Assembly: GCF_902506535.1 (NCBI RefSeq)
Contig: NZ_LR733824.1
Location: 186,001-250,000 of the forward strand
Origin: Pseudomonas sp. 8Z
GTDB lineage: Bacteria > Pseudomonadota > Gammaproteobacteria > Pseudomonadales > Pseudomonadaceae
Direction of reading: 5' to 3'
DNA: 64,000 nucleotides
Position 1 is the first letter of the stretch, and every line of letters starts with the position of its first letter. Shown piece after piece: positions 1-9,511 of this stretch. A program made the translations under genes and the position numbers. The notes under the pieces were generated by a model. The model saw only the letters and a program-made list of their open reading frames with translations. It was not told the origin of the DNA and did no database searches.

Positions 1-704
1 CCGATATCGAACGCATTCGCGAGCATCTGGGTGTGGACAAGTTCGTGCTGTTCGGTGGCTCCTGGGGTTCCACTCTGGCGCTGGCTTATGCCCAGGCGCA
101 CCCGCAACGTGTGCATGGCCTGATTCTGCGTGGCATCTTCCTCTGCCGACCGCAGGAGTTCAGTTGGTTCTATCAGGAAGGTGCCAGCCGTCTGTTCCCC
201 GATTACTGGGAGGACTACGTGGCGCCGATTCCCGTTGAAGAGCGTGGCGATCTCATGCGCGCCTTCTACAAGCGCCTGACCGGCGCTGACCAGATCGCGC
301 AGATGCATGCGGCCAAGGCGTGGTCGACCTGGGAAGGCCGTACCGCCACCCTGCGTCCCAACACGCAGGTGGTCGACCGCTTCAGTGAGGCGCACCGGGC
401 GCTGTCCATCGCCCGCATCGAGTGCCATTACTTCGTTAACGATGCCTTTCTCGAACCTAATCAGTTGCTGCGCGACATGCCGAAAATCGCCCACTTGCCG
501 GGCATCATCGTGCATGGCCGCTACGACGCCATCTGCCCGCTGGATAACGCCTGGGCGCTGCACCAGGCCTGGCCCAACAGTGAGCTGCAGATCATCCGCG
601 ATGCCGGTCACTCGGCAGCCGAGCCGGGTATCACCGATGCGCTGGTGCGCGCGGCCGAACAGATGGCCCGACGCCTGCTCGAACTGCCGTTGGAGGACGC
701 ATGA
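1..704 (+). CDS. pip: Proline iminopeptidase (5' end outside window)
   Basis: Alpha/beta-hydrolase that removes N-terminal proline from peptides in the cytoplasm. The reading frame is open from base 3, so the gene is cut by the left edge and the internal GTG near base 33 is not its start. Visible are the nucleophile elbow GGSWGS with the catalytic Ser, an Asp in HGRYDAICP and a His in [11 protein letters not shown], giving the full Ser-Asp-His triad of the S33 family. The region between is helical and Trp-rich like the cap domain. The stop overlaps the dtd start by 4 bases (ATGA), so the two are translationally coupled. About a quarter of the usual ~320 residues is missing at the N terminus. 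Confidence 0.93.
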   Translation, partial: DIERIREHLGVDKFVLFGGSWGSTLALAYAQAHPQRVHGLILRGIFLCRPQEFSWFYQEGASRLFPDYWEDYVAPIPVEERGDLMRAFYKRLTGADQIAQMHAAKAWSTWEGRTATLRPNTQVVDRFSEAHRALSIARIECHYFVNDAFLEPNQLLRDMPKIAHLPGIIVHGRYDAICPLDNAWALHQAWPNSELQIIRDAGHSAAEPGITDALVRAAEQMARRLLELPLEDA

Positions 705-1138
705 AACTGCTGATCCAGCGCGTCAGCGCTGCCAGAGTGGAAGTCGACGGCGAAGTGGTGGGCAGCATCGATCAGGGCTTGTTGGCGCTGGTCGGCATTG
801 AGCCGCAGGACGATCAGGCCAGCATCGGCCGTGCCCTACACAAGCTGCTCGGTTATCGCGTGTTCAGTGACGAGGCGGGCAAGATGAACCGCTCGCTCGC
901 CGATGTGCAGGGCGGTCTGTTGCTGGTCTCGCAGTTTACCCTCGCTGCCGATACCAAGAGCGGTATGCGCCCGAGTTTCTCCAGTGCTGCGCCACCGTCA
1001 CAGGGGGCGGCCTTGTTCGATGCGCTGGTGGAATTGGCGCACAGCCAGCACCCGCAGGTCGCCACCGGGCGTTTCGGCGCCAATATGCAGGTGCACTTGG
1101 TCAATGACGGGCCGGTAACCTTTTTGCTGGAGGTGTGA
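701..1138 (+). CDS. dtd: D-aminoacyl-tRNA deacylase
   Basis: Cytoplasmic editing enzyme that hydrolyses D-aminoacyl-tRNA (and Gly-tRNA-Ala), recycling tRNA. The 145 residues equal the usual family length. The two signature loops are present: SQFTL near residue 78 and the Gly-cisPro type motif NDGPVT near the C terminus. It starts with an ATG that overlaps the pip stop, so it is the second gene of a pip-dtd pair. It is followed by a palindromic repeat and converges on rsmE. Confidence 0.96.
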   Translation: MKLLIQRVSAARVEVDGEVVGSIDQGLLALVGIEPQDDQASIGRALHKLLGYRVFSDEAGKMNRSLADVQGGLLLVSQFTLAADTKSGMRPSFSSAAPPSQGAALFDALVELAHSQHPQVATGRFGANMQVHLVNDGPVTFLLEV

Positions 1139-1266
1139 ATCATCTGGGCGCGCCTGGTGGATTGTTCGCTGGCGCTCCTGAGTCCACACTACTGCGCTGA
1201 AGGTACGGCGGTAAGTAGGAGCCTTTAGAGCCTATTCACGATCTTTCTGTGCTGTGTAACGAAATT

Positions 1267-1325
1267 GGTGGGCTGAAGCCCACCCTACGGGATCCGAGCA
1301 ATTGTAGGGTGGGCTTCAGCCCACC
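1267..1325. repeat. REP-like palindromic element (GTAGGGTGGGC family)
   Basis: Two 22-base arms (1267-1288 and 1304-1325) are perfect reverse complements around a 15-base loop, with GTAGGGTGGGC at the outer end of the right arm. Each arm is also internally palindromic (GGGCTGAAGCCC). The element sits in the 258-base convergent gap between dtd and rsmE, where it could also act as a bidirectional terminator. Related copies lie near 7972 and 20152. Confidence 0.85.
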
Positions 1326-1396
1326 GCCTCATCATAAATTGCAAGATTTTGCAGATAAAACGGATAGACATTAGCTTAAAGATCATGAACAGGCTC

Positions 1397-2107
1397 TTAG
1401 AACAACCTGGCCAGCAGCACCGGTACTGCCGTCTCCACTCGCAGAATGCGCTCGCCGAGTTGCACCGGTTGCAGGTCTGCAGCCTCGCGCAGCAGTTCGA
1501 CTTCGTAGGGAATCCAGCCCCCCTCCGGTCCTATGGCCAGGGTCACCGGCTGCTCGACGGCGCGCGGGCACGCCGGGTAGTCGCCAGGGTGGCCGACCAG
1601 GCCTAGGGTGCCGGTTGCCAGCGCCGGTAGGCGATCCTCGACGAAGGGTTTGAAGCGTTTTTCGATGCTCACTTCGGGCAGCACCGTGTCGCGCGCCTGC
1701 TCCAGACCGAGGATCAATTGCTCACGAACTTCCTCGGGCTGCAGGAAGGGCGTTTGCCAGAAGCTTTTCTCCACCCGGTAACTGTTGACCAGTACCAGGC
1801 GCGGCACACCCATGCTGGCGATGGTCTGCAGGGTGCGCTTGAGCATCTTCGGGCGGGGCAGGGCGAGGATCAGGGTCAGCGGCAGCTTGGCCGGCGGCTG
1901 TTGGTGCAGTTCGACTGTGAGTTCGGCGCTGTCTGCATCCAGACTGAGCAGATGGCCTTCGCCCATCAGTCCGCCCAAACGACCTACGCGCAGGCGGTCG
2001 CCGACTTCAGCGCGGTGCACTTCATGCAGATGCTTGAGGCGCCTGCCCGTCAGACGAACCCGATCGACGCCGGTGAAGTCGGCGTCTTCCAGTAGCAACA
2101 GATTCAC
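1397..2107 (-). CDS. rsmE: 16S rRNA m3U1498 methyltransferase
   Basis: SPOUT-class SAM methyltransferase that makes N3-methyl-U1498 in the decoding region of the small ribosomal subunit. The 236-residue protein has the N-terminal PUA-like part, then the C-terminal trefoil-knot motifs LAIGPEGGW and [11 protein letters not shown], which identify RsmE. Its start overlaps the tatC stop by 4 bases, so it is the last gene of the hisI-hisE-tatA-tatB-tatC-rsmE run. Confidence 0.95.
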   Translation of the reverse strand: MNLLLLEDADFTGVDRVRLTGRRLKHLHEVHRAEVGDRLRVGRLGGLMGEGHLLSLDADSAELTVELHQQPPAKLPLTLILALPRPKMLKRTLQTIASMGVPRLVLVNSYRVEKSFWQTPFLQPEEVREQLILGLEQARDTVLPEVSIEKRFKPFVEDRLPALATGTLGLVGHPGDYPACPRAVEQPVTLAIGPEGGWIPYEVELLREAADLQPVQLGERILRVETAVPVLLARLF

Positions 2108-2895
2108 GACAGCGGTGCGGGCGGTTGGTCGGCGGGCTTGGTGTCTTCTGCCTCTTCCTCAGTGCGTTGACGCTTGACCAGCGCTCCGGCCAGCAGACCG
2201 CTTTCGAACAGCAGCCACATTGGCACGGCCAGCAGTGTCTGCGAGAACACGTCGGGCGGCGTCAGTACCATACCGACGATAAAGCAGCCGACGATGACGT
2301 AGGGGCGGCTCTTGCGTAGGGTCGTCACATCGACCAGGCCCACCCAGATCACCAGGAAGGTGGCGATGGGAATTTCAAAGGCCACGCCGAAGGCGAAGAA
2401 CAGGGTTAGGACGAAGTCCAGGTACTGGCCGATATCGGTCATCATCGCCACCCCTTCCGGGGTCACGCTGGCGAAGAAACCGAACATGATCGGGAACACC
2501 ACGAAGTAGGCGAAGGCCATGCCTGCGTAGAACAGCAGAATGCTGGAGATTAGCAGTGGTACGGCGATGCGCTTTTCGTGGGTGTACAGTCCGGGCGCGA
2601 TGAATCCCCAGGCCTGGTGCAGAATCACCGGCATGCTGAGAAACAGCGCGCACATCAGGGTCAGCTTGAAAGGCGTGAGAAACGGCGATGCGACACCAGT
2701 GGCGATCATCGTCGCACCTTCTGGTAGGTAGGCGCGTAACGGCGCGGCCACCAGGGCGTAGATGTCCTGAGCGAAGTAGAAGAGGCCGGCGAAGATCAGC
2801 AGGATGATCACGACGCAGCGCAACAGGCGAGTACGCAACTCGGTCAGATGCGAGACCAGAGGCATTTCCTGGTCGTCTTGCGGGTTTTTGCTCAT
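2104..2895 (-). CDS. tatC: Sec-independent protein translocase TatC
   Basis: Multispanning inner-membrane receptor of the twin-arginine pathway, which recognises RR signal peptides of folded proteins. The 263 residues start with the cytoplasmic N tail and the conserved LTELRTRLL segment, followed by six hydrophobic segments and the conserved FGVAFEIP region. The C-terminal tail is charged and Glu-rich. It overlaps tatB by 4 bases at the start and rsmE by 4 at the end. Confidence 0.97.
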   Translation of the reverse strand: MSKNPQDDQEMPLVSHLTELRTRLLRCVVIILLIFAGLFYFAQDIYALVAAPLRAYLPEGATMIATGVASPFLTPFKLTLMCALFLSMPVILHQAWGFIAPGLYTHEKRIAVPLLISSILLFYAGMAFAYFVVFPIMFGFFASVTPEGVAMMTDIGQYLDFVLTLFFAFGVAFEIPIATFLVIWVGLVDVTTLRKSRPYVIVGCFIVGMVLTPPDVFSQTLLAVPMWLLFESGLLAGALVKRQRTEEEAEDTKPADQPPAPLS

Positions 2896-3236
2896 GGCTG
2901 GGGATTCTTGTCCTGAACGCTCGGGGTCGCTGCGGCTGTTGGTTTGGCGCTGCTCTCGGCAGGCGGGCTGGTGCCGTTGCCGGTGCCTAGGATGTCCTGC
3001 TTCATCGCATTCATCTCGCGCTCAAGCTCGAGAATTCGCTCGTTGTGCAATTGACGGCGTATCTCGTCGGCGCCGATCTCGCGCTCCACCTCGGCCTTAA
3101 TCGAGTTGAAGCTGCGCTTTATCCGGCCGATCCACAAACCTGCCGTACGCACGGCGCCCGGCAGGCGCTCAGGACCCAGCACCACCAGGGCGACCAGGCC
3201 AACTAGCAGTAACTCGGTAAAACCGATGTCGAACAT
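2892..3236 (-). CDS. tatB: Twin-arginine translocase subunit TatB
   Basis: Partner of TatC in the Tat receptor complex. The protein (114 aa) starts [11 protein letters not shown], the TatB N-terminal helix signature, followed by VVLGPERLP at the hinge and a long amphipathic, charged helix. The C terminus is a Pro/Ala/Lys-rich tail. It lies 12 bases downstream of tatA and overlaps tatC, so tatABC is one transcription unit. Confidence 0.95.
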   Translation of the reverse strand: MFDIGFTELLLVGLVALVVLGPERLPGAVRTAGLWIGRIKRSFNSIKAEVEREIGADEIRRQLHNERILELEREMNAMKQDILGTGNGTSPPAESSAKPTAAATPSVQDKNPQP

Positions 3237-3248
3237 GGCGTGGCGCTC

Positions 3249-3482
3249 TTAGTCTTTCTTCGCCGTCTCTTCGACCTTGCGCGCCTGGGCATCGATGGTC
3301 TGCCCTTTGGGCTCTTCGACGGCCGGCTTTTCAGCTTCGCCATTGTCCATCGATTTGCGGAAGCCTTTGATCGCGTCGCCCAGATCCGAGCCCAAGTTCT
3401 TCAGACGCTTGGTGCCGAACAGCATGACCACGATGAGCAGGATGATCAGGAGTTGCCAGATGCTGATACCGCCGAAACCCAT
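3249..3482 (-). CDS. tatA: Twin-arginine translocase subunit TatA
   Basis: Pore-forming or membrane-thinning component of the Tat system. I chose the internal ATG at 3482 (77 aa, starting [10 protein letters not shown]) because this is the family N terminus; the open frame runs 28 codons further upstream but that part resembles no Tat protein. A single N-terminal transmembrane helix is followed by [20 protein letters not shown], the classic TatA hinge and amphipathic helix. A 22-base gap separates it from hisE. Confidence 0.95.
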   Translation of the reverse strand: MGFGGISIWQLLIILLIVVMLFGTKRLKNLGSDLGDAIKGFRKSMDNGEAEKPAVEEPKGQTIDAQARKVEETAKKD

Positions 3483-3504
3483 GATGCGTTCTCCGTTATG
3501 AAAG

Positions 3505-3840
3505 TTATTCGGATTGTGGTCGCGCGGCTTTTTCCGCGTGGCCGGAAAGGCCGAAACGGCGATCAAGTTCGTCCAGTACGGCCTGCGGGTGCTGCCCTAG
3601 AGCTGCGAGCATGACCAGGCTGTGGAACCACAGGTCGGCGGTTTCGTAGATCAGATCCGTGCTGTCACCGCTGATAGCGGCGTCCTTGGCGGCGAGGATG
3701 GTTTCCACCGATTCTTCGCCGACCTTTTCCAGAATCTTGTTCAGACCCTTGTGATACAGGCTGGCGACGTAGGAGCTATCGGGCGCTGCGCCCTTGCGCG
3801 CCTCTAGTACTTCGGCCAGGCGGCTGAGGGTGTCACTCAT
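3505..3840 (-). CDS. hisE: Phosphoribosyl-ATP pyrophosphatase
   Basis: Second step of histidine biosynthesis: hydrolysis of PR-ATP to PR-AMP and PPi. The ATG at 3840 (111 aa, MSDTLSRL...) is chosen over a longer frame because it gives the standard length and the hisI stop region overlaps it by 8 bases. The MazG-like metal-binding motif EKVGEESVE is present. In Pseudomonas, hisI and hisE are separate genes linked to tatABC, as here, rather than fused as in enterobacteria. Confidence 0.96.
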   Translation of the reverse strand: MSDTLSRLAEVLEARKGAAPDSSYVASLYHKGLNKILEKVGEESVETILAAKDAAISGDSTDLIYETADLWFHSLVMLAALGQHPQAVLDELDRRFGLSGHAEKAARPQSE

Positions 3841-4231
3841 GGCTGTGTCCTGCATAGATGGCGTGCGGGTCTTTGAGCACGGCGTCGACGGTTTTCCAGG
3901 CGCCGTTCTCAAAGACGCGATAGAAGCAGCTCTCACGGCCGGTGTGGCAGGCGATGCCGCCCAGTTGCTCGACCATCAGCACGATGACGTCGGCGTCGCA
4001 GTCCAGGCGCAGTTCGTGCAGCTTCTGCACGTGGCCGGACTCCTCGCCCTTGCGCCATAGCTTGCCACGCGAACGTGACCAATAAATGGCACGTTGTTCA
4101 TTGACGGTGAGGGCGAGGGATTCGCGGTTCATCCAGGCCATCATCAAAATGCGGCCAGTCTGGTGGTCCTGGGCGATGGCCGGCACCAGGCCGTCTTCGT
4201 TCCAGTGGATTTCGTCGAGCCAATCGTTCAT
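3833..4231 (-). CDS. hisI: Phosphoribosyl-AMP cyclohydrolase
   Basis: Third step of histidine biosynthesis: zinc-dependent opening of the adenine ring of PR-AMP. The 132-aa protein carries the zinc/magnesium site residues in CDADV and the [10 protein letters not shown] motif typical of HisI. It is the first gene of the hisI-hisE-tatABC-rsmE run; the 70 bases to the upstream ubiB stop contain no clear terminator, so readthrough from the ubi operon is possible. Confidence 0.96.
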   Translation of the reverse strand: MNDWLDEIHWNEDGLVPAIAQDHQTGRILMMAWMNRESLALTVNEQRAIYWSRSRGKLWRKGEESGHVQKLHELRLDCDADVIVLMVEQLGGIACHTGRESCFYRVFENGAWKTVDAVLKDPHAIYAGHSHE

Positions 4232-4301
4232 CTGTGTTCCAAGTCTGCCGGGCGTGCCGGGCTGTCAATTCGCCAAGTGTGCCAGTGCCGTCGCTGGCTG
4301 G

Positions 4302-5885
4302 CTATCGGCGCAACACCAGATACAGCCCGCCGCCGACCATCAGCCAGGCCGGCCAGGTGATCAGTAGCGGTTCCAGCCCCTGCATCGCACCGGCGCCAAT
4401 CAGTGCGGCGCCAAGTAAACGCAGCGGCCACTGAGGGCTTTGTGCGGTGGATTGGGGCGCGGGTTGCTGTTGCAGGCGCTCCAGCGTGTCGCGGGCGATC
4501 TGGGATAGATGGGGGACTTGTTCGGCTTGCTGCTGCAGGTTGCGCAGCAGGTGCAACGGGCTCACACGCTCGCGCATCCAGCGTTCGAGGAAGGGTTGAG
4601 CGGTGCTCCACAGGTCGAGGTCCGGGTAGAGCTGACGGCCCAGGCCTTCGATATTGAGCAGGGTTTTCTGCAGCAGCACGAGCTGCGGCTGCACTTCCAT
4701 ATTGAAGCGCCGTGCGGTCTGGAACAGGCGCAGCAGCAATTGGCCGAAGGAGATGTCTTTCAGCGGCCGCTCGAAGATCGGCTCGCACACGGTGCGAATC
4801 GCCGCCTCGAACTCGTTGACCTTGGTATCGGCCGGCACCCAGCCTGAATCAATGTGTAGTTGCGCGACCTTGCGGTAATCGCGCTTGAAGAAGGCCAGCA
4901 GGTTGCGCGCCAGGTAGTCTTGGTCTTCGTCGGTAAGGCTGCCGACGATGCCACAATCGATGGCGATGTACTGCGGGCTCCATGGCGTGCGGGTGCTGAC
5001 GAAGATGTTGCCGGGGTGCATGTCGGCGTGGAAGAAACTGTCGCGGAACACCTGGGTGAAGAAAATTTCCACGCCGCGTTCGGCCAGCAGTTTCATGTCG
5101 GTGCGCTGGTCGGCCAGGGTCGCCAGATCGGTGACTGGAATGCCGTAGATGCGCTCCATCACCAGCACCTGTGGGCGGCACAGATCCCAGTAAACCTGCG
5201 GCACATAAAGCAGCGGCGAGCCTTCGAAGTTACGTCGTAGTTGGCTGGCGTTGGCCGCCTCACGCAGCAGATCGAGCTCGTCGAAGATGGTCTTCTCGTA
5301 GTCGCTGACCACCTCTACCGGGTGCAGGCGACGGGCATCGGCTGAGGCTTTCTCGGCGATGCGCGCGATCAAAAACAGCCAGGCCAGATCCTGGCGAATG
5401 ACCGGCTTGAGGCCAGGGCGTACCACCTTGACCACCACCTGCTCACCACTTTTGAGTTGCGCTGCATGCACCTGGGCGACGGATGCCGAGGCCAGTGGCT
5501 GGCTGTCGAAACGGGCGAATACTTCGCTCACCGGTGCGCCGAGCTGGCGCTCGATGAGGGCGATGGCCTGGTCTTCAGGGAAGGGCGGCACGCGATCTTG
5601 CAGGTGCGCCAGTTCCTCGGCGATATCTGGCGGCAGCAGGTCGCGGCGAGTGGACAGTATCTGGCCGAACTTGATGAAGATTGGCCCCAGATCCTGTAGT
5701 GCCAGGCGCAGACGCGCGCCGCGCGATAGATCCAGCTTTTTACGCGGCAGCCAGCGCCATGGCAGCAGCCAAGACAGTGCACGCAGCCGCAGTGGCAGCG
5801 GTAGTTCGAGGAGCAGGTCGTCCAGTTGGTAGCGGATGACCACGCGTTGGATGCGCAGCAGACGGCGAACGGCAAGCAGCTTCAT
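4302..5885 (-). CDS. ubiB: Ubiquinone biosynthesis atypical kinase/ATPase UbiB
   Basis: ABC1/ADCK-family ATPase needed for coenzyme Q synthesis, probably acting on membrane-bound Q intermediates. The 527-aa protein shows the family KxGQ motif (KFGQILSTR), the Ala-rich nucleotide loop region [16 protein letters not shown] as the catalytic loop and DCG in place of DFG. Two hydrophobic C-terminal helices anchor it in the inner membrane. Its start overlaps the ubiJ stop by 4 bases, giving a ubiE, ubiJ, ubiB order. Confidence 0.96.
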   Translation of the reverse strand: MKLLAVRRLLRIQRVVIRYQLDDLLLELPLPLRLRALSWLLPWRWLPRKKLDLSRGARLRLALQDLGPIFIKFGQILSTRRDLLPPDIAEELAHLQDRVPPFPEDQAIALIERQLGAPVSEVFARFDSQPLASASVAQVHAAQLKSGEQVVVKVVRPGLKPVIRQDLAWLFLIARIAEKASADARRLHPVEVVSDYEKTIFDELDLLREAANASQLRRNFEGSPLLYVPQVYWDLCRPQVLVMERIYGIPVTDLATLADQRTDMKLLAERGVEIFFTQVFRDSFFHADMHPGNIFVSTRTPWSPQYIAIDCGIVGSLTDEDQDYLARNLLAFFKRDYRKVAQLHIDSGWVPADTKVNEFEAAIRTVCEPIFERPLKDISFGQLLLRLFQTARRFNMEVQPQLVLLQKTLLNIEGLGRQLYPDLDLWSTAQPFLERWMRERVSPLHLLRNLQQQAEQVPHLSQIARDTLERLQQQPAPQSTAQSPQWPLRLLGAALIGAGAMQGLEPLLITWPAWLMVGGGLYLVLRR

Positions 5886-6514
5886 GCGTCGGACTTATGG
5901 GCACAAGTGAGGCGCTCGATGCGTGCTTCCAGGCGGTCGAGGGCGAGTTTGAGTTGGTCCAGCTCGGCGAAGCGCACATCGGCCTCACGCTGCCCGACCA
6001 GAGTTCGTGATTCTTCGGCCAGGTAGTCGGCTAGATCCTGTTTGAGGCTGGCGGCGCCGTGTGTGGCCAGGTTTATCCGGCTGCGCAAGTGGCTGGCGAG
6101 CAGGGGTGTGGCGACCGGGCCGAGCCAGCGCGAGACTTCGTATTCCCAGTCCAGCTCCAGATCTTGAAGAATGCCGGCCAACTGCATGAGCACGCCGCTG
6201 TCGCCATCGAGCGAAACCTCGGGGCTGTGCAGCACTGCGGTTTTGTCGCGGCTCAGGGCCAGGCGAATCAGGCTGGTGGCCGACGCCGTCAGGGTGCAGT
6301 CGGCGGACGCATGCCACTGGGATGCCAGTTGCAGCCCCTTGCCGCTGGGCAGGATGAACAATTCCAGCGCCGGGCTCTGGCAGTGCACGGCGATGACCTT
6401 GCCAGCCAGTGCATGCAGGCGTGGCAGCGCCGTGCCGTCGAGGCGCAGGACGCGGTTGAGGCCCGTTTCGACGCCCGCCAGCAAGCCCGTAATCAGGGTC
6501 GGTTGCCGTATCAT
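5882..6514 (-). CDS. ubiJ: Ubiquinone biosynthesis accessory factor UbiJ
   Basis: SCP2-domain lipid-binding scaffold of the soluble Ubi complex. I placed the start at the ATG at 6514 (210 aa, [14 protein letters not shown]); the frame extends 30 codons upstream but runs through a palindromic repeat and is not conserved in style. The N-terminal half is the SCP2 fold with [14 protein letters not shown]; the C terminus is a coiled coil ([18 protein letters not shown]). It sits between ubiE and ubiB as in other gamma-proteobacteria. Confidence 0.92.
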   Translation of the reverse strand: MIRQPTLITGLLAGVETGLNRVLRLDGTALPRLHALAGKVIAVHCQSPALELFILPSGKGLQLASQWHASADCTLTASATSLIRLALSRDKTAVLHSPEVSLDGDSGVLMQLAGILQDLELDWEYEVSRWLGPVATPLLASHLRSRINLATHGAASLKQDLADYLAEESRTLVGQREADVRFAELDQLKLALDRLEARIERLTCAHKSDA

Positions 6515-6534
6515 CGCGAGACGCGTTGCAGCGA

Positions 6535-6720
6535 CAAATGACGCCAGGCAAGGCGCGGGACGCCGGCAATGGTCGTTCCCTTGCCAAGTCCCGCAACGCC
6601 GCATGGCGTCATTTGCCGCGCAACCCTATGGGCCGGACCGTTCTTTGCGCGATGCCGCGTTATTCGTCGTTCATTTGGAATAACCAAACTACTCTCCTCA
6701 TGCCTTGCCTCGCGCAAAGA
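6535..6720. repeat. Composite palindromic element between ubiE and ubiJ
   Basis: The 250-base ubiE-ubiJ gap holds a large imperfect hairpin: CAAATGACGCCA at 6535-6546 pairs with TGGCGTCATTTG at 6604-6615, and inner arms GCGGGAC (6555-6561)/GTCCCGC (6588-6594) and GGCAA/TTGCC continue the stem. A second inverted repeat, TCTTTGCGCGA at 6642-6652 with TCGCGCAAAGA at 6710-6720, follows. No coding signal is convincing here. It looks like a non-autonomous repeat or MITE remnant inserted in the ubi operon. Confidence 0.6.
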
Positions 6721-6764
6721 GCGGCTCCGGCGCGGCCGCGCGGATACGGTAACCGACCCTGGCA

Positions 6765-7535
6765 TTAAGGCTTGATGCCGCGATGCAGGGCGACGATGCC
6801 GCCGGTCATGTTGTGGTAGGTGACGCGCTCGAAGCCGGCGTCGACCATCATCGCCTTGAGGGTTTCCTGATCTGGGTGCATGCGGATCGATTCGGCCAGG
6901 TAGCGGTAGCTGTCCGAGTCGTTGGTGATCAGCTTGCCAGCCAGCGGCATGAAGCTGAACGAGTAGGTGTCGTAGATCTTTGCCAGCAGCGGGTTGCCGG
7001 GCTTGGAAAACTCCAGCACCAGCAGGCGACCGCCGGGCTTGAGCACGCGCAGCATCGAGCGCAGGGCGTCTTCCTTGTGGGTGACGTTGCGCAGGCCGAA
7101 GGCGATGGTGACCACATCGAAGTGGTTGTCGGGGAACGGCAGCTTCTCGGCATCGGCCTGGACGAATTGCACGTTGCCGGCCACGCCCTTGTCCAGCAGG
7201 CGATCACGGCCAACCTTGAGCATGGAGTCGTTGATATCAGCGAGGACGACCTGGCCGGTAGGTCCGACGATGCTGGAAAACTTGCGGGTCAGGTCGCCGG
7301 TGCCGCCAGCGATGTCGAGCACGCGATTGCCTGGGCGTACGCCGGACAGCTCGATGGTGAAACGCTTCCACAGGCGATGCAGGCCGCCGGAGAGCACGTC
7401 GTTCATCAGGTCGTACTTGGCGGCTACGGAGTGGAAAACCTCGGCAACCTTCTCCGCCTTCTGGCTTTCCGGTACATCCTGAAAACCGAAGTGGGTGGTG
7501 GGTTCCTGCTCCTGGGCCTTGCGTGGATCGCTCAT
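6765..7535 (-). CDS. ubiE: Ubiquinone/menaquinone C-methyltransferase UbiE
   Basis: SAM-dependent C-methylation of the benzoquinol ring in ubiquinone synthesis. The 256-aa protein has the class I motif [16 protein letters not shown], the UbiE signatures [17 protein letters not shown] and [15 protein letters not shown], and motif [13 protein letters not shown]. It is the first gene of the ubi cluster on the minus strand and is divergent from the PHA-region gene at 7675 across 139 bases. Confidence 0.97.
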   Translation of the reverse strand: MSDPRKAQEQEPTTHFGFQDVPESQKAEKVAEVFHSVAAKYDLMNDVLSGGLHRLWKRFTIELSGVRPGNRVLDIAGGTGDLTRKFSSIVGPTGQVVLADINDSMLKVGRDRLLDKGVAGNVQFVQADAEKLPFPDNHFDVVTIAFGLRNVTHKEDALRSMLRVLKPGGRLLVLEFSKPGNPLLAKIYDTYSFSFMPLAGKLITNDSDSYRYLAESIRMHPDQETLKAMMVDAGFERVTYHNMTGGIVALHRGIKP

Positions 7536-7674
7536 GTCGCTCTCACCGGGTAGAAAACCGCACCATTCTAAAGCTGCATGCAGTCTTTGTCTTGCTCAGG
7601 GCCTGTGCTGGGCTGGTAGAGTGCCGTGACTTCATGCCGCAGCGTTGCGGTATCTGCTTGTTCGAGGAACTGTC

Positions 7675-7950
7675 ATGTCGCGTATTCATGTTGAACGATC
7701 CCATTCCCTAGGCCGAGAGGCCGCGCGCGAGAAAGCCGAGCGTCTGGCCGAGCGCTTGGCCAGCGAGTACGACGTGCGCTACCGCTGGAACGGCGACACG
7801 CTGGAGTTCAAGCGCAGCGGTGCCGATGGCCAGATTGAGGTCGGTGAGGATCGCGTTCGCGTTGAGGTCAAATTGGGTCTGCTGTTGTCGGCCATGGGCG
7901 GGATGATCCAGCGTGAGATCGAGCAGGCGTTGGACAAATCGCTGGGCTGA
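7675..7950 (+). CDS. Polyhydroxyalkanoic acid system family protein
   Basis: Small protein (91 aa, start MSRIHVERSHSLG) of the family found beside pha loci in Pseudomonas; its role on the granule is not established. The ATG at 7675 is preferred to an alternative start 30 bases upstream because the conserved N terminus begins there. The sequence alternates charged helix (AREKAERLAERLASEY) with a beta-rich part ending VEVKLGLLLSAMGGMIQREIEQALDK. It is upstream of phaI but separated by a 204-base gap with a repeat and a candidate operator, so it is probably its own unit. Confidence 0.85.
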   Translation: MSRIHVERSHSLGREAAREKAERLAERLASEYDVRYRWNGDTLEFKRSGADGQIEVGEDRVRVEVKLGLLLSAMGGMIQREIEQALDKSLG

Positions 7951-7971
7951 AGAGGTGGCAGGCCTCAGTGC

Positions 7972-8037
7972 GTAGGGTGGATGTCGCTTTTTACATCCAC
8001 CAGATTTGGTGGATCGGTGAAGCGTGATCCACCCTAC
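7972..8037. repeat. Palindromic repeat (GTAGGGTGGAT variant)
   Basis: GTAGGGTGGAT at 7972-7982 is matched by its exact reverse complement ATCCACCCTAC at 8027-8037, with a shorter internal repeat of ATCCACC/GGTGGAT between. It is a variant of the GTAGGGTGGGC family and lies just after the stop of the small PHA-region gene, where the stem could stop transcription before the phaI promoter. Confidence 0.8.
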
Positions 8038-8060
8038 GGGTTTGCAGCCTGAAGCCGCTC

Positions 8061-8078
8061 TTAGTATGCGATTTCTAA
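8061..8078. promoter_or_regulatory. Candidate PhaD operator upstream of phaI
   Basis: TTAGTA-N6-TTCTAA, a near-perfect inverted repeat 77 bases before the phaI ATG. The same arrangement with perfect arms (TTAGAA-N6-TTCTAA) occurs upstream of phaC1 at 14992-15009. PhaD, a TetR-type protein, is known in P. putida to bind the phaC1 and phaI promoters; assigning this palindrome to PhaD is inference. Confidence 0.5.
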
Positions 8079-8154
8079 TTTTTCTTCATAGGCTGTGCTC
8101 AAGCCTGCACTCCGTGGGCGTTTCCGCTGACTGTCACAGCGCGTGAGGTGCACC

Positions 8155-8601
8155 ATGTCGAAAGTTGCCGTGAAGAAAAAAGTCGAGGCTGTGGTCGAAG
8201 ACAAGTCTGGCTTGTTCGATGATGTGAAAGGTTACGCCCGCAAGATTTATCTCGCAGGTCTGGGGGCTTATGCCAAGGCCGGTAGCGAAAGCGCCGAGTA
8301 TTTCAAAGAGTTGGTCAAGACCGGTGAAGGTGTCGAGACCAAGGGCAAGAAACTGGTTGATGAGCAGGTCGAGGCGGCTAACAGCCAGATCGAATCGGTC
8401 AAACAGTCGGTCAATAGCAATGTCAGCAGCGTCAAGGGTAAGGTAGAGGTGCAACTCGACAAGATCGAGAAGGCATTTGATACCCGTGTTGCCGCAGCAC
8501 TCAACCGTATCGGCATCCCCTCCAAGCAGGATGTCGAGACGCTCTCTGCTAAGTTGGACGAGCTGGGCGCCTTGCTCGAGCACGTCGCGCGTACCAAGTA
8601 A
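8155..8601 (+). CDS. phaI: Phasin PhaI
   Basis: Granule-associated phasin that coats polyhydroxyalkanoate inclusions. The start at 8155 (148 aa, MSKVAVKKKVEAV) is preferred to an upstream GTG. The sequence has the phasin segment YARKIYLAGLGAYAKAGSESAEYFKELVKTGE followed by a long alpha-helical, coiled-coil-like region with repeated LD/KV heptads. PhaF, 10 bases downstream, shares this N-terminal pattern. phaI-phaF form one operon that runs towards phaD. Confidence 0.95.
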   Translation: MSKVAVKKKVEAVVEDKSGLFDDVKGYARKIYLAGLGAYAKAGSESAEYFKELVKTGEGVETKGKKLVDEQVEAANSQIESVKQSVNSNVSSVKGKVEVQLDKIEKAFDTRVAAALNRIGIPSKQDVETLSAKLDELGALLEHVARTK

Positions 8602-8611
8602 GGAGATCAGG

Positions 8612-9373
8612 ATGGCTGTTAAGAAGAAAACCGAAAAGCAGACCAGTTCCTGGATCGGCGAGGTCGAGAAATACTCGCGCCAGATCTGGTTGGCGGGCCT
8701 GGGGGCCTATTCCAAGGTCAGCAAGGATGGCTCCAAGCTGTTTGACACGCTGGTCAAGGATGGCGAGAAGGCTGAAAAGCAGGCCAAAACTGAAGTCGAC
8801 AAGCAAGTCGATGCCGTTAAAAGCAGCGTTGGTTCTCGTGTAGGTACTGCCAAGTCCAAGGTCGATGAGGTCAAGGGCAAGGCTTTCGGTAAGTGGAACG
8901 AGCTTGAGGAAGCGTTCGACAAGCGTTTGAATAACGCCATCTCGCGTCTGGGGGTGCCGAGTCGCAACGAAGTGAAGGCGCTCAACGATAAGGTCGACAC
9001 CCTCACCAAGCAGTTGGAGAAGCTGACCGGTGTAACCGCCAAGTCGGTGGCCAAACCTGCGCCAAAAATAGCCGCCAAACCTGCTGCCAAGCCAGCAGCG
9101 AAAGCGACTGCCAAGGCTGCCCCGAAAGCCGCCGCCAAGCCTGCTGCGGCGAAACCCGCTGCTGCCGCTGCCAAGCCTGCAGCCAAGCCCGCCGCGAAAC
9201 TAGCAGCCAAACCTGCGACTGCAGAGGCGGCTGCTGCGAAAAAACCAGCAGCGAAAAAACCTGCTGCGCCCAAGACCGCTGCGAAGCCCGTTCCGACGGC
9301 GCCTGCTGCCACCGCCCCGGCAGCAGAGCCCGCTCCGGTCGCGACTCCGGCCACTGCAGCCAGCGCTTCCTGA
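8612..9373 (+). CDS. phaF: Phasin PhaF with histone-like tail
   Basis: PHA granule protein with DNA-binding activity in pseudomonads; it helps distribute granules at division and affects transcription of pha genes. The ATG at 8612, preceded by AAGGAGATCAGG, gives 253 aa. Residues 1-~140 are phasin-like (YSRQIWLAGLGAYSKVSKDGSKLFDTLVKDGEK), followed by a leucine-type oligomerising helix. From about residue 145 to the end it is almost only Lys, Ala and Pro (AAKP-type repeats), like histone H1 or AlgP. A terminator follows directly. Confidence 0.96.
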   Translation: MAVKKKTEKQTSSWIGEVEKYSRQIWLAGLGAYSKVSKDGSKLFDTLVKDGEKAEKQAKTEVDKQVDAVKSSVGSRVGTAKSKVDEVKGKAFGKWNELEEAFDKRLNNAISRLGVPSRNEVKALNDKVDTLTKQLEKLTGVTAKSVAKPAPKIAAKPAAKPAAKATAKAAPKAAAKPAAAKPAAAAAKPAAKPAAKLAAKPATAEAAAAKKPAAKKPAAPKTAAKPVPTAPAATAPAAEPAPVATPATAASAS

Positions 9374-9390
9374 GTCTCTTGGAAGCACAA

Positions 9391-9415
9391 GCGCCCGGCC
9401 TAGTGCCGGGCGTTT
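9391..9415 (+). terminator. Rho-independent terminator after phaF
   Basis: CGCCCGGC at 9392-9399 pairs with GCCGGGCG at 9405-9412 over a 5-base loop, followed by TTT. It ends the phaIF unit in the convergent gap with phaD. Confidence 0.8.
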
Positions 9416-9511
9416 GCATGTTGGGGTACGGCGTCGCGTAGGGGGCAACCTGCCATCTGCGGCCTTGGCGGGTTGCACCTGCCTTACGATCAGAGACTGA
9501 GGTATCGAGCG

